A DNA stretch of 64,000 bases from Aurifilum marmelostoma (taxonomy: Eukaryota; Ascomycota; Sordariomycetes; Diaporthales; Cryphonectriaceae): positions 62,001-126,000 of the forward strand of contig JAMXSV010000010.1 in NCBI GenBank assembly GCA_027559495.1, given 5' to 3'. The notes beneath the pieces were generated by a model that was not told where the DNA came from, ran no database searches, and was given only the letters and a program-made list of their open reading frames with translations. Shown here piece after piece: positions 23,028 to 34,658 of the stretch. Positions within the stretch are counted from its first letter, which is position 1, and each line of letters starts with the position of its first letter. The position numbers and the translations under genes are program-made.

Positions 23028-23934
23028 TCATGTTGTCTCGGCCTTGCGTGCCTTCACGACAGCCATGCTCGGCAGCTCCAGAAATGTCTTCCAGAATTCC
23101 GGATCACTCTTGACGCAGGGGGCTTCTTCGATCGGCTCAATCTGTGTGTCCACCAGCCCGTATTTCGCGTGAAAGTCGTTTATCATGGCCGGGTTGTGAG
23201 TGACTTCCATCGAGGCCGCATCGTACTCCACGGGCGGGTCGACGCTGACCACGTAGCGGAACAGCATGCCGCCGGGCACGTCCACGAAGTCCTTGTATAT
23301 CGAGCCATACTTGCCGCTCATCGTCTCCGGCGTGCGAGGAGAATTGAAGACGCGTGATCCGACAAACCGTCCGCCTGGCTTGAGGTAGGCCACAATCGTC
23401 CGGAACATGCCGTCCAGCATCTCCATGTTGGACGCGTGCTCAAAGGTCCAGTTGGCCATGACCAGGTCGTAGCCCTCGTCTTTGAACCGCAGGGGAAGGC
23501 GCTGAACCTCCTCAGGCTTGGAAACATCGACCTCGAACCACTGCACGACCTTGCTGCCTCTTCCTAGGGATTCCTCTACCTCCCTGCCTACCTGCATCAT
23601 CTCGGGAGACACTGGTAGCGACGTCAGAAGGATCCGATCCAGATCTCAGGGGGACTTCGTGCAACCAGCGAAGCGTCAGTGATCGAGACAGTAGCGTCAA
23701 CTTACAGTCGAGGACGTCCACAACAACGGCGCCATGATCAATCACTTGACGGGCCCTCACTCCCTGGCCGCCGCCGACGTCAAGGACCGTGAGGCCTTTG
23801 CAGTCGCCCAGTGCCGAGTCTAGAAGCTCGTTCTCTAGTGTGCCCTTCGGAAGGGCCTCGCGTCGGCTGTACGAAACGGCCTGTCCGGCGTGTTGCGACT
23901 TGCTGTAACCCGTTCTGGGTCCTTGTTCCGCCAT
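23028..23934 (-). CDS. Class I SAM-dependent methyltransferase, small
   Basis: Exons are 23934-23706 and 23611-23028, joined across a GTAAGT..CCAG intron (23612-23705), giving 270 residues. The join creates the motif that follows the SAM loop: VLDVGGGQG (motif I, about residue 50), then after the splice DLSPEMM, whose acidic residue normally contacts the ribose. A later VMANWTFEHAS segment and LKPGGRFVG (post-motif strand) match the UbiE/Methyltransf_11-25 type fold. The N-terminal third is hydrophilic with a YSRREALPKGT segment before motif I. Substrate cannot be inferred; small-molecule methylation is most likely. The gene stands alone at the edge of a gene-poor stretch, with no biosynthetic partner adjacent. 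Confidence 0.86.
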
Positions 23935-26900
23935 GATTGATCAGACCCCCTCAGCAGCGTCCTGATGATCCAATGACCGGCGTCCAGCTTCTGAACCTGG
24001 TCGATAATCTCGTACACGTCAAGTGAGTGGGAAAGAAATAGCGATGGTCCAGAGAAACACAAGACGATGATCAGAAAGAAAGAATACGCATTGGCTAGAC
24101 TGTTTCGGGTCAACATACGTAGGCAAGGGAGGAGCAAGCTGGCCACACGGGGAAAGAGCTATTAATGCAGCTCGACTGTCTCTTTCCACTGCCTTGTCTC
24201 ACTCTGCCACTTTGAGATCCTAGTCCTGATGACGTTGTATCGCGGTTCTAAGTTTCACCGTGGCTTGATATTGACTCTCGGCAGCTCGAGATACGAGGGT
24301 CGTCCTATATTGCTCTGCATCTGAAGCTACCTCTGCTGAGATTGGTTGTGTTTCATGCCGGATCTGCGGTCATGAGCTGCTCGGCTAGCGATATGTCATT
24401 ACCTGTGGGGGTCCAGAAACATTTAGAGTTTGTGAAGGGCCTGGAAAGTTGAAGCGAAGATATGCTAAGCATTCCTCACCGCTTCTTGGTTCGCCCTGCT
24501 AAACTTCAGCGTAAATAAGCCTTGACGGCATATAGGTATTTTAGTGAACCTTGTCGTGGTTCGATCTGCTTAAGAACCTGCTTGCAAATCTGTTTAAGTT
24601 CTACATTGGCTATCATGTGCAACGACTTGGGGGTTGACATACATATGAAATATATGACTTTTGAGTAATTATCGCGTAGGACTCGAGATACCCTTGATGG
24701 GTGGAGGTGGGTTCTACTCTGAATGGACTTTCCAGTGAGATGTGGTTCCTCTTACAATTTGTGCATAGGAGAGTTATCTATTATAACTGGTCGCCTTGGA
24801 ATGGTCGAGTGATTACGTGCAGTCACAAGGTGGCGTGGAGTTGATGAGAAGCTATGTGTGTCCGTCAAAAGTGCCATTACGGCTGCTTTCCGTCATTATA
24901 ATTAGCCTTGTGCTGTTGGTCTTGACTGCAAAGAATCCCTCACTTGGGACTCAAGCACTGTGACATACATTGAAGTCTTGATATGAATAAATAGTGTTGT
25001 CCTCGCAGCCGAAGCTAACAAAGTCTTCGTCCTCCTAGAATCATGTTACAATAGACTTGATAACTGACATTCATGAGTTGACATGGCTTGAGGATGTGCA
25101 ATCCATATATAAATACTTCAAGTACCCTGTTATAGTGTAAGGCTGTCTCACCTGATTAAGCCTCAAGTGAACGTTAATCTTGCGTTGGCATTGTGTCCGG
25201 TTTCCTGGCAGGTTCCTCGAGGCATTGCAATAATTAGACTTGGGATGGTGCAGATTTGGTGATCTTTGCCCATTCCAACAGTTGCCTCGAATCATTGGGT
25301 TGTGGATACTTGTGCAAATTGATATATGGCGACTTTGGCCCCGGAGCAGAAAGGTATGCTATGAATCGAGACAGACGTCGCGTGGCCTTACTATGGATCC
25401 ACCATGAACTCGACTGTGACCCTCACCTCAAATCCTGTGATATACAAGCCGTGTCTCCCTGTCCCACGGGTTTTACACAGATACAGGATGCTCTCAACGC
25501 AAGGCATATCCCCCTTCATGCATGGGCCAGTACCTAGGTAGTGCTCAGCCTGGTTCGGCACGACTTTGTGCCCCTCACATGCTCTCTTGAACTTCTTCAG
25601 GCACATGAATTGAGGGACGTCAAAACAGGCTCCTACAAATTTTATTATACTAGGAGATTTATGCAGTGCGTTTCAGCCGTGGCTATGAGGAATTTTCTTA
25701 GATGCCATCTTTTATCCGTCGTCTACAGCTTGTGGGCCGTCACGTTCATGATATTCGCGGCCAGCGAGAACTGCATGTTGTATTAGGTAGGCCCTCTAGA
25801 TGTTGACAAAACCCACGACTTAGCCTACGACCGGACAAAAAGGACTAACATATGAGCACCTGAGTGATCCTCCAATGTACTCAGCATCGGCTCTTTTGGT
25901 CGTTCAGAGTGTAACGGTATAAACTTTTGGGGAACTAGTAGACTATAGGTTCCGCTTGGACGAACGAGCACAAATTTTGGCAGCGGCTCCATGAGTTATT
26001 TAGCAGATATCATAGAGGAGGTCATGTTGTAGTAGACTGAGTGAGACAAGAGAGCATAGGTATCTTCAAATTGCCACGAGGCGCAACTGTTAACTTCAAC
26101 CGGTAATCACAGCAGACCCGTCTGCGACTAGACACCTGCTGGTTTGGCATGCAAACACGCCATTGAACAGTTACCTGATTCCTCTTGGCCATCTCGTCTT
26201 GCCACAGTTTCTGTGGCGTGGAGCTTAATAGATCAAATGACAACTCGCGGCATGGATTTGTCGAGTTGTAAAAACGAACTCGGTCTCATTCCCCGTCTGT
26301 AAGTCAAAGAGAGTGTTATGAATCCCTAGGATCTATACAGGCGCCCCTTACGTGACTATCATAATTGGCCTGTGCTACTTAGGTGCTGTATCGTATCGAA
26401 ATGGTGAGATGTATATCACGTGAAAAGGTCGAACGTACATACAGGCCAATTCAAGGATATATTTGTACGTGCCCGGTTCTGCTTTGGAAAGAGCCGCGTG
26501 TGAGGTTGAAGAGTGGCTAAGAGACTCCGAGGCTGCTGGAATGAGAACAGGTTGCGAGTTGTCCTTCGCGATTAGGAGCGTTTGGTGTAGACGCTTGGGA
26601 TCACCACCCTCTCGTGTGATCGAAAGACAGCACAATGAAATGCTGAACAGGTAGGAGAGATCAGCTGGGTCTACGAACTGTTCCAGTACCTTGTAGGACT
26701 AGTATCTAGCTTGAGAGCACAATGTAGCGAATCCTAAAGAGAAAAGAAGCGCCGACTATCGAGAGTATACATGCGGTTAAGATGGGCAAGGATGAAGCAA
26801 GACTGGAGGAGAGGCCGACCTCAAAGTGAGCAGCCACGTCAAGCCTGCCACCCTTCCCCCTGCCTCGTTTTTGTATTCGTTCTCACTCTCTTATCTGGTT

Positions 26901-29900
26901 TCCACATTGTGTTTCATTGTTTAAATCAGAAAGGTGAGTTTGCACTGGATTCCGAGGAAGTTGCCAAGCATTTGCTCGAAATCAACAAGCGCTTAAGATC
27001 ATCCGAGGAAATGGAGCCAGGCGATTTCGAGGGTTAGCTGAGACGTGTTTGAGACGTGACCACGGCGGCACCAGTGGGCTCATTCGACATTCTTGTCCTC
27101 AATAAAACGAGCCCATCTTCGATCTTCACGATACACGTTGTCCTCACGTGGCCTCGCACCGCTTCTGGGCTTGACATGTCTGTAATATTCATTTAGACTA
27201 ATTAGAGACGCCCTTTCGTCCGCCGGACTGAAATAGACTCGAGACATCGGCACGTCAAAGATCTGCGGGCGATAATTCACCGACGGGTTGATTAGAGCAA
27301 ACATCCCGCCTGTCCTTCACCCCGGGCCTCAACCCACCCACACAACCAATTTAATGATCACGTCGCCGGACATGTCATATTGGAACCAATGTATTGAACC
27401 ATATAGGACTATAATATGACCAGAAACAGCCAGGAAACCCTGATGTCGTGCGTGTCTTGCAGAGCTTCTGTCACATTCATTCATTCTTCGTGTCCAAAAC
27501 AGGCTGGCGCCGCCCCGGGTCAAACCGGGCTGCCGGCGTCGTTAGCCAGATCTAGGTGGATGCTCCGGGCCTCTAGAAAGCTTCGGTTGCCAAGAACTGA
27601 AAAGAGGCATGCAGATGGTGAAAGCAGAAGTGCTGATACTATTGATTAATATCGTTGAAGCCGAGAATCAGTCAGAAGTAGTACCATCCTCTATTTCCCC
27701 GATCCCTCACATCCCGTCCCCCCCCCCCCCTCTTCTCGCCTCAGACTCTTTTCTCCTTTTTCTTTTCAAGACTGTTGTCGACAGGTGACATCAAAGCAAC
27801 CAGCGTCGCAAGACGGGAAACCCTCATGATCGGCAGTCGGTCGGTCATTCGGGGTCATGACCTAAGAGGGGTGGAGATCAGCAGGCGAAAGGGACTGAGA
27901 CAACAGAAAAAAATGAAGGGACCCACAATGGCTGGCCAGCGTGCCAGTATTGGCCAGGTGTGTGTGGTCCGCACTACGTATTCCTATGCAGTAGGGGCGG
28001 AGCCTTTACTGTACGAACGGACCGGTTCTGCTACCCTAGCATGTGGTAATTACTCGACCATACTATATAGCAATTCTGTTGTTTTATGCATGTGTTATGG
28101 TACCGCAGTTCAGTCATGGTAAGATCAGGTGCGGTTGGAGTATGCAAAGAAGCACTGGCGCCTCGGTGATCATGGCCATACTGCCATGGACCCACCTCGT
28201 GTGTGCTCCGGCACTTGAGACTTGTCTTCCCAGGGGTCAAGTCGCCAAGTCCGTGCCAAGTACCAACTTTGAAACGCCTTTTTTCTCTTTTGCGGAGCAA
28301 GATAGGTCCCCCGTCAGAGAGGGTCGTTAGTCGGTGCCTCCTCGGTGGGCTTCAAAGCTTAACAGCAAAGTCATGCAGCGCACGAGCTCTCTTTCTGCAC
28401 ACTTCTCTGCCCCAATGTGCGTTCCCGAGCACGTGCCTTGCAAGCTCTGGTTTTGGGTGGCCACTGGGTGGTCGGCAGAGAGTCGGCTTTACGAGGTGTG
28501 CTCTCGAGATCGAAGCAGCAGGCTATCTCCAACTGTCTGCCTCTTCCAAGAGGCTCGAGCGGTGCCGGTTTGAACAACTCTTCCTTGCAGAGTGTGAGGA
28601 GAGGAGGAAGGGGTCTTCCCTCGCTCGTCGGCTCGTTTCCCGCCCTGCCACCCCTCCACCTTGCCCACTCATGTAATTATGGTTATATTCAGACTTCAGC
28701 GATCTCATTACGGCTTGGTCCCGCCGCAGGAAGTTCGATAGTGTCCCCCGCCAAGTTGCGGCCGAGAGTCAGCACTGCGGGCTCGCCAATGCTCCTTGTC
28801 GATAGATGTCTGCGGTGTCAGGACAATAACCTGTCGGCAAAGGCCAACAACTGGCTGTTTGAGGGCGAATAGGCTCTCACTATTGGCAAGCCATTGTCTT
28901 GTGTGCCTGTGCGGCTGGGGCGGCGCAGTCAGTGGTGGTGCACACCACCACCAAACACCACCACCACCACCTGGTTGGACTCCCAATATTCACTAGCAGC
29001 ACACAATAGCTGGGGTGATGTTCCAATCTGTGCACGGTAGTGAATTTATCCTCGAGATCAGCCGGCAGACGAGGCGGGACTCTTCTAGCCGGCTCCGCTG
29101 GTCCCGCTCGACGACGGACTTGGGCATTGTCCGCTCCATACAAGCCTCGACCTGCCTGTGGCTGCCGGCAACAGGTGATGACGGGAAGGTTGTGAAGAGG
29201 TTTGTTTGACCACGCGATTGTTGCCCTACATGAACCTTTCACAGCCGACGAATCACCCAGAGACGTGATGCGGTTCCCAGTTGTCATGTAGTCGACCGCC
29301 ATTGTTTCTTCTGCAGACTCGACGGTGCTGATCAAACCCCAGACAGAGAGACTGGTAACCCTTACAAAGGGAGGGAAAAATTAAAAACCCCAGGAAATTC
29401 GTGACGTCTATACAGTGGCAGAGCGCTGAGGAAGAAGGAGGAACGGACTTGGGCCGAGACTAGCGTAGCGCGGGACCCTATCTGGTTCCGTTGCCAGACT
29501 TGCCCTACCTTGGTACCAAGACCATCGATCGATGAATTGTGAAAGGAAGCATGACAGGACAGCAACATGGTCGCCAATATCACAAGCCCGATATAGTCAG
29601 TACTATGATGAGAAGGAATGGTACCTGCATTTGGACGAGTCAGGCCTAATGACTCTTCGAAGATTTGTCCTGCTCGTGAACGCTGTCACATACCTCCACT
29701 CGCTCCCAAAAAAAGAAGGACAAGAGGATAGACGAGGACGTGAGGGGCGGGGCTCGACTGCTGAATCAGTCACCACTGTCGCTTGTGTCTCATGGTACAC
29801 AGTAAAGTAACCACCCAAGCCTCCCCCTCCCCTCCTCCTCCGCCTCCTTGTCCACTCTATCTAATGCATGGAACACGGGGGCCATGAGCCCGGAGGGGAC

Positions 29901-30300
29901 GGAAGGGGATATGGAAGAGACCAGGGCCTGACAGGGCTGGTTGGCCAGTGGGAGCAGTGATCACAGGCTGCCGTGGGCTCCGCACTGCTACTATGGCACG
30001 AACTCAGGCCACCAATGGCGCCTGACTACATGTGGCTACAGTACAGTATGGTACAGGGTACTTTGTTGCTCACCGTTCACCCGGGCCACTCGCTGCTGTT
30101 TTCATGTCCTGACTCCTGTAGCTGTACTAAGGCTGTACCAGAGCGAGCAGTCCTCATGTCCTTGGCTTTTTTTTTTTGCCAGGTACATCCATGCTGTTCT
30201 TCGTCTTTTCGTCCTTCGCTTCTCCATTTGCCCTTGCTAGCCCTCTTGGCCTTGGTCCTGGAGCGAGAGAATCCTTTCCTCATCCACACCCACCACTTCC

Positions 30301-30316
30301 ACACACACACACACAC
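30301..30316. repeat. CA dinucleotide repeat
   Basis: Eight uninterrupted AC units in the long upstream region of the DUF7820-like gene. Confidence 0.9.
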
Positions 30317-31103
30317 CCGCGCCCTCCCCCAGCTGATTGTGTATCTCCTCCCCCCTCTCTCTGACACACCCACACCCTCACCTGTGGCACAAATCATTCT
30401 GTGCGTTGCGTCGCCTTCCATCGTCTGCATTGCTTCCATCCTCTCTCTCTCTCGCATCCCTTCAACAAACTGTCGCTTGCCTTCTTGCCCTTCGCTCCGG
30501 TGTACTGTAGAGCCCTCCTCTAGCACGATCCCCACCCAGGTTAGGAGCCTTTGTCTAGATCTGACCGGCTCTGGATTTTGGGTTCTCTGATTCTGGATCC
30601 TACCAACAGTATCCTGGCCACCCTCCCGGTCCCAGCCCAGCTCCACTCCTCGGGGCTCTTCTCTCGACAACTCTTGTGTCTCATCGAGACCTGACCTAGT
30701 CCGCACTGACCACTGGGGGCTATCCATCCATTTGCTGGTTCCCTTTGCGGTGCCTTGGCTACGAAGGGCCCCCCCTTTCTCTTTGCCCTTCCAACCTCTC
30801 TCCACTCTCATCTCATTCACCAGCACCAGCCAACACCAACCACCACCAACACAACAACACACCATCACCAATACTCACGAACACCGCCACCCTCAAAATC
30901 CTCTCACAAGCACAACCAGGTCAATCAGGCGCCGATTCGAGGGCGAGAGAGCACCTCGAGGATCCGAGAGATATACCTTTCGCTTACCGGCGAAGAAGAT
31001 CGAGGCTTTGGGAGATACGAGGATCGGGCTACTGGGCGTAGAGGACGTTGCTGGGCAGTCCGATGACTTGGCAGGTCTCTTGAACACCCTCGGCGGATTG
31101 AGC

Positions 31104-31130
31104 CTGCTCCTGCTCCTGCTCCTGCTCCTG
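31104..31130. repeat. CTGCTC hexamer repeat
   Basis: About four and a half copies, 150 bases before the start of the DUF7820-like gene. Confidence 0.85.
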
Positions 31131-31277
31131 CCACTGTTGCTGCTCGCTCAACCGACTCACCTACCACGCACACGTCGCCTGTCGTCGACCTCTGTGTCGT
31201 TTCTCCCCCCCTCCCCATCCCGACCCGTATTTCCTGACGACTGTCGCGATTCGACATCGTGACCCATCTCAATTGAC

Positions 31278-33718
31278 ATGGGTGATCGAAACCCCAAGGC
31301 ATCCGATCCGGAGAGGAGGGCATCAGTGAGGACTTCGAGAAGGATATCACTATCGCAGGGCGGACATGCAAATGTTGTGCACGATGGATTCGACGCTACC
31401 GAGAACACCACCGATTCCAACAGCAACCACCACGATAACGACGATGATGATGACTACGCGCTCGCCATGGCTGGCATGGTTTCAGATGGATTCCGCCCAG
31501 AACCTGCCGCGCCCATGACTATGAATGATGCCTCCATGACGCCCTCCGAGTCAGCCGCGCGACCGGACGCGAGCGTCTTCCGACCGGCCTCCGCCGGCTC
31601 TACGTCAACTCCTCGGCTCAACAGGTCAAGCATATCAAAGCCACCTCGCGGCCGTGATTCCTTTACCCTCAGACACGATGGCGCGAATGGGCATGTCTCG
31701 GGCGCGTCTCTGTCGCGCGTCTCCAGTTCCTCCGGCGAGAGGGCGTTCATCCCAGTAGATGGGCCATACCAAGGCCCGTCGGGGCCATCACACCCTTACC
31801 AGATGTACTCACAGGAGACCCAGCTGGCAAGAACGATGAGTGTCGCCACCACATCCACCACACCAGCCGCGCGGCCTGAATCGGAGTACAACGGTCCGAC
31901 CGGTCCTTCACATCCTTACTCCATGTACCCACAGAACCCCGTCGAGGAGACACCCCGTCAGCCTGCCGTACCAGCCATCCCGGTAGGCTTTGTTAACACC
32001 CCGGACCCCTATCAACGGCGACTCGGGCCAGAAGGCGAGGAAATGGCAGATATTATTGGTCCCGATGGCCACACCGAAGAGTTACCCCCATACACGAGAT
32101 ACCCAGACGAGTACTACACACGGAAAATACGGGACAATGACGAATCGCAGCGAGCCGGTGAGGCTTCAGGCGCAGCCCCGTCAGGCTCGGCTGCCGGGGC
32201 CGTTGTCACCATGGCAGCAATACCAGCCACATCAGCAGCATCGGGATCAGCCGCAACCGCGGCCGCACCAGCACCAATACCTGGTGCCGGTGGTCTAGGG
32301 TTGGCTGCTCGCAACCCAGAGTACGACGCCCGGTCCGTCGATGGCTCTCGAGGGCTATCAGGGTCTCGACACTCGTCGAGAAGCTTCACAAACGAGAGTC
32401 ATCATGAGGTCAACACGGCAGCCGCCGAACTGTCGGAGAAACCACAGCTCAGCAAGTATCAGCGGTTCGCCAAAAAGAAGGCCTGCGGTGTGATACCATA
32501 CTGGGCGCTCGGCCTAACCTTTACTGCCGTTCTAATCGTCATAATTATCGTTGCGGCTGTGATCGGCACCTTACTATCGCACCACAAGCCCCAAGCACAT
32601 CTGGGGGATGGTACTACCAAGTGAGTATACAACCTATCTCAAATGGTCCGGCAGGGGACTACACAAGATACTGACCATGTCTTTCTCGTAGGTACCAAGA
32701 CAGCGTGCCCACCGTCACCGTCACTTTTGATGCCACACCAATTCCCACGCCATCGAACTTACCTGCTCTTTCTGAGGGCTCATTTGGTCTTCCCCTGAAC
32801 CTGAACCAGGACCCAAACACCTGCTTCAACGATACATCTCAGACCTCTGCATGGAGTTGCAACATCATCTTTCAGCAGGCCATGTCCCTGCAGGTCCAGA
32901 TCACGAGGAACGCACCCCAGCTCGGCAAGGACGGCAACTACGACGTCATGTTGTTCGCCAACACCACCAGCGGTTATGACGGCACTGGCGGCAATGGTAT
33001 TCTATCATATGGGGCCAGCGCCCCAGTCATCCACCCCGCGATGAATATGGAGCTCGTCAACGACACCTTTGACATCGAGAGAGGACCAGCTTGGTTCAGG
33101 ATGCTGCCTTACAACAAGACCGTCATCGTGGAAGAGGACCTCTTATCCGCATCATCGTCGTCTGATAAGTTACGGCGGTCTTCATACTCGATCCCGACCG
33201 TGAGCAACTTCCAGCGTAAAGGTGTTGCGAATGCGGGAGACAAGCCGTGGATTTGCACCTGGCCCGATACCTTTGTCGAGATGTTCATCTATGCCGAGCA
33301 GAACAGCAGCTATGCGTCTCAGTCCACGGCGACGATAACGACCGCGCCACCCTCTCCCCAGACCGCGACGGGAAGTGCTTCAACGGCCACCTCAACAGGC
33401 GACAATGGTGGTAGCGGCGGCGGTGGTGATACTGAAATCATCAACATGGCTCATCTCACAGCCTATCCCAGAGCCGTCAAGGTCAAGGAGCGCCGCCTAA
33501 GCAACTCGCCGCAGCCGTTCTGCGTCCAGGTCGAGGTCACCGACAACAACTCGACGCAACCAGTACTGGACGCGAGCGGCAATCAGGTGACGGTCATGAT
33601 CGAGGAACTCGAACAACAAAATGGCATGGACAAGCGGGAATATGAGGAGACATGGCTGGCACGTCGTGACGACGATGGCGACATGAGCGACTGCGGTTGC
33701 ATGTGGTTCTCGTCATGA
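31278..33718 (+). CDS. Single-pass membrane protein, DUF7820-like
   Basis: Exons 31278-32620 and 32692-33718 (intron GTGAGT..GTAG) encode 789 residues. Residues 1-400 are a disordered, Ser/Pro-rich cytosolic-type region. One strong transmembrane helix lies at about 409-433, preceded by a basic KKK patch. An extracellular-type domain of about 340 residues follows, with paired Cys (NTCFND and SWSCN-type positions), several N-x-S/T sites and a Ser/Thr/Gly-rich linker. The membrane topology (N-in, C-out) follows from the basic flank. I know this as a conserved Pezizomycotina family named DUF7820, but the name is from memory. The N-terminal region carries two copies of a Tyr-x-Gly-Pro motif (164-177 and 204-217) and an LPPY site (269-272). 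Function unknown; a cell-surface or trafficking role is plausible. Confidence 0.82.
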
Positions 33719-34658
33719 ACCAACATCCCCTGTTTACGATGAGTTCTGATCTGTGATGAAAGGCCCCCGGTTCTGAGGCAGTGACCTCATGCATATCCGT
33801 AACAGCGGCGGCCACAACGAGTCACCCTGCGTTGGCGCTGGCGGGCATACTCTTTTCTTGGCTGCGATTATACTCGTTATTTTCTGTATTTGTTCATCCC
33901 CGTGTGGAGGGGGCCAGATCTCCGGGGCGGTTTTTCATCAGACACGTCTCGACTGCAATTTCCTTTGGTGGTGGAGCTTATACCAGTTGTACTACGACCT
34001 CATTCGAATGTGTGCGACATCTCTTGGGACAAATGGAGTTCAGGGCGACGGGGATCTATGCGACGTTCCTCGCGCAAAAAAGCTTGGCGTTTGTTATTCT
34101 GACCGGCATGTTCATTATCACCTGTCTACGGCTCTGACATTGCTCTTTTTTCTTTTTCTCTCTTTTTATATTATTATTGGGAATCACCACACCGGCATGG
34201 AGAATCTTGTGCTGGATCAGGACCAGTGGCAGTCGACCAGCGGCATGAAGCGTTTTCGATGCTAGTGATCGCGTTGGCAACTGCGTTATACGTGTCCCTC
34301 CAAGTATATATGGCTCAGGGTTGCGATCGGAAGAAGGGTCTTAGCACTAGGACCCCTGCGTTGGAGCGAAGAAAATATCCGTTCCGTTTTGTTGTATGTA
34401 TACCACCTGAATGAGCGAAATAAAGAGTGCGAGAAATATTGATGGTACGACACCATTGTGCGAGCGCTGTGTAGATGCAGCCGAAGAAAGCCATTTATCA
34501 CGGTCTTGCTTTTTGGGCGGCTGATCTTGGGCATACCATTCGGGACTCTGCATGTGAAAGTCAAGAGACAAAGGCGGAAGAACAGATATCTTGCACATCT
34601 TCTCCCAAGTCACTCATTATGATGACGTCCCAACTCACCTGCCAGCCCGTCCAGAAAA
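33719..34658. other. Convergent 3' spacer
   Basis: Between the membrane-protein gene (+) and the CCDC174-like gene (-). It has a T-rich stretch at about 34140-34170. No gene seen. The part just before 34658 may belong to the CCDC174-like gene, whose likely true C-terminus reads past the apparent stop in a shifted frame. Confidence 0.5.

Larger units (their letters stand above)
23935..31277. other. 7.3-kb gene-poor region
   Basis: No convincing gene. From about 24.2 to 26.7 kb the sequence is visibly more A/T-rich than the genic parts and only short frames are open. Two coding-looking but short frames converge at 26936-27037 (+) and 27080-27304 (-); neither has a recognisable family. A C13 run is at 27718-27730, a CA repeat at 30301-30316, and CAC-triplet clusters near 28940-28970. 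The last 1 kb (about 30.2-31.27 kb) is C/T-rich and is probably the promoter and long leader of the next plus-strand gene, including a CTGCTC repeat (31104-31130). I saw no terminal inverted repeats. Confidence 0.5.

Noticed and set aside
24555..24575. B-box-like GGTTCGATC
   Set aside because: No A-box at the right distance and no acceptor stem.
26771..27037. 88-codon frame as a complete gene
   Set aside because: First half is Arg-rich then hydrophobic without a clear start context, and I could not find splice sites that join the coding-like end to anything.
28417..28872. 151-codon plus-strand frame
   Set aside because: No domain, biased composition, no splice partners; likely chance.
29973..30871. 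Frames of 205 (+) and 264 (-) codons over the CA-repeat region
   Set aside because: Low-complexity, overlapping each other on opposite strands, within the probable promoter of the next gene.
34304..34350. tRNA A-box-like TGGCTCAGGG
   Set aside because: No matching B-box, no cloverleaf arms found by eye.
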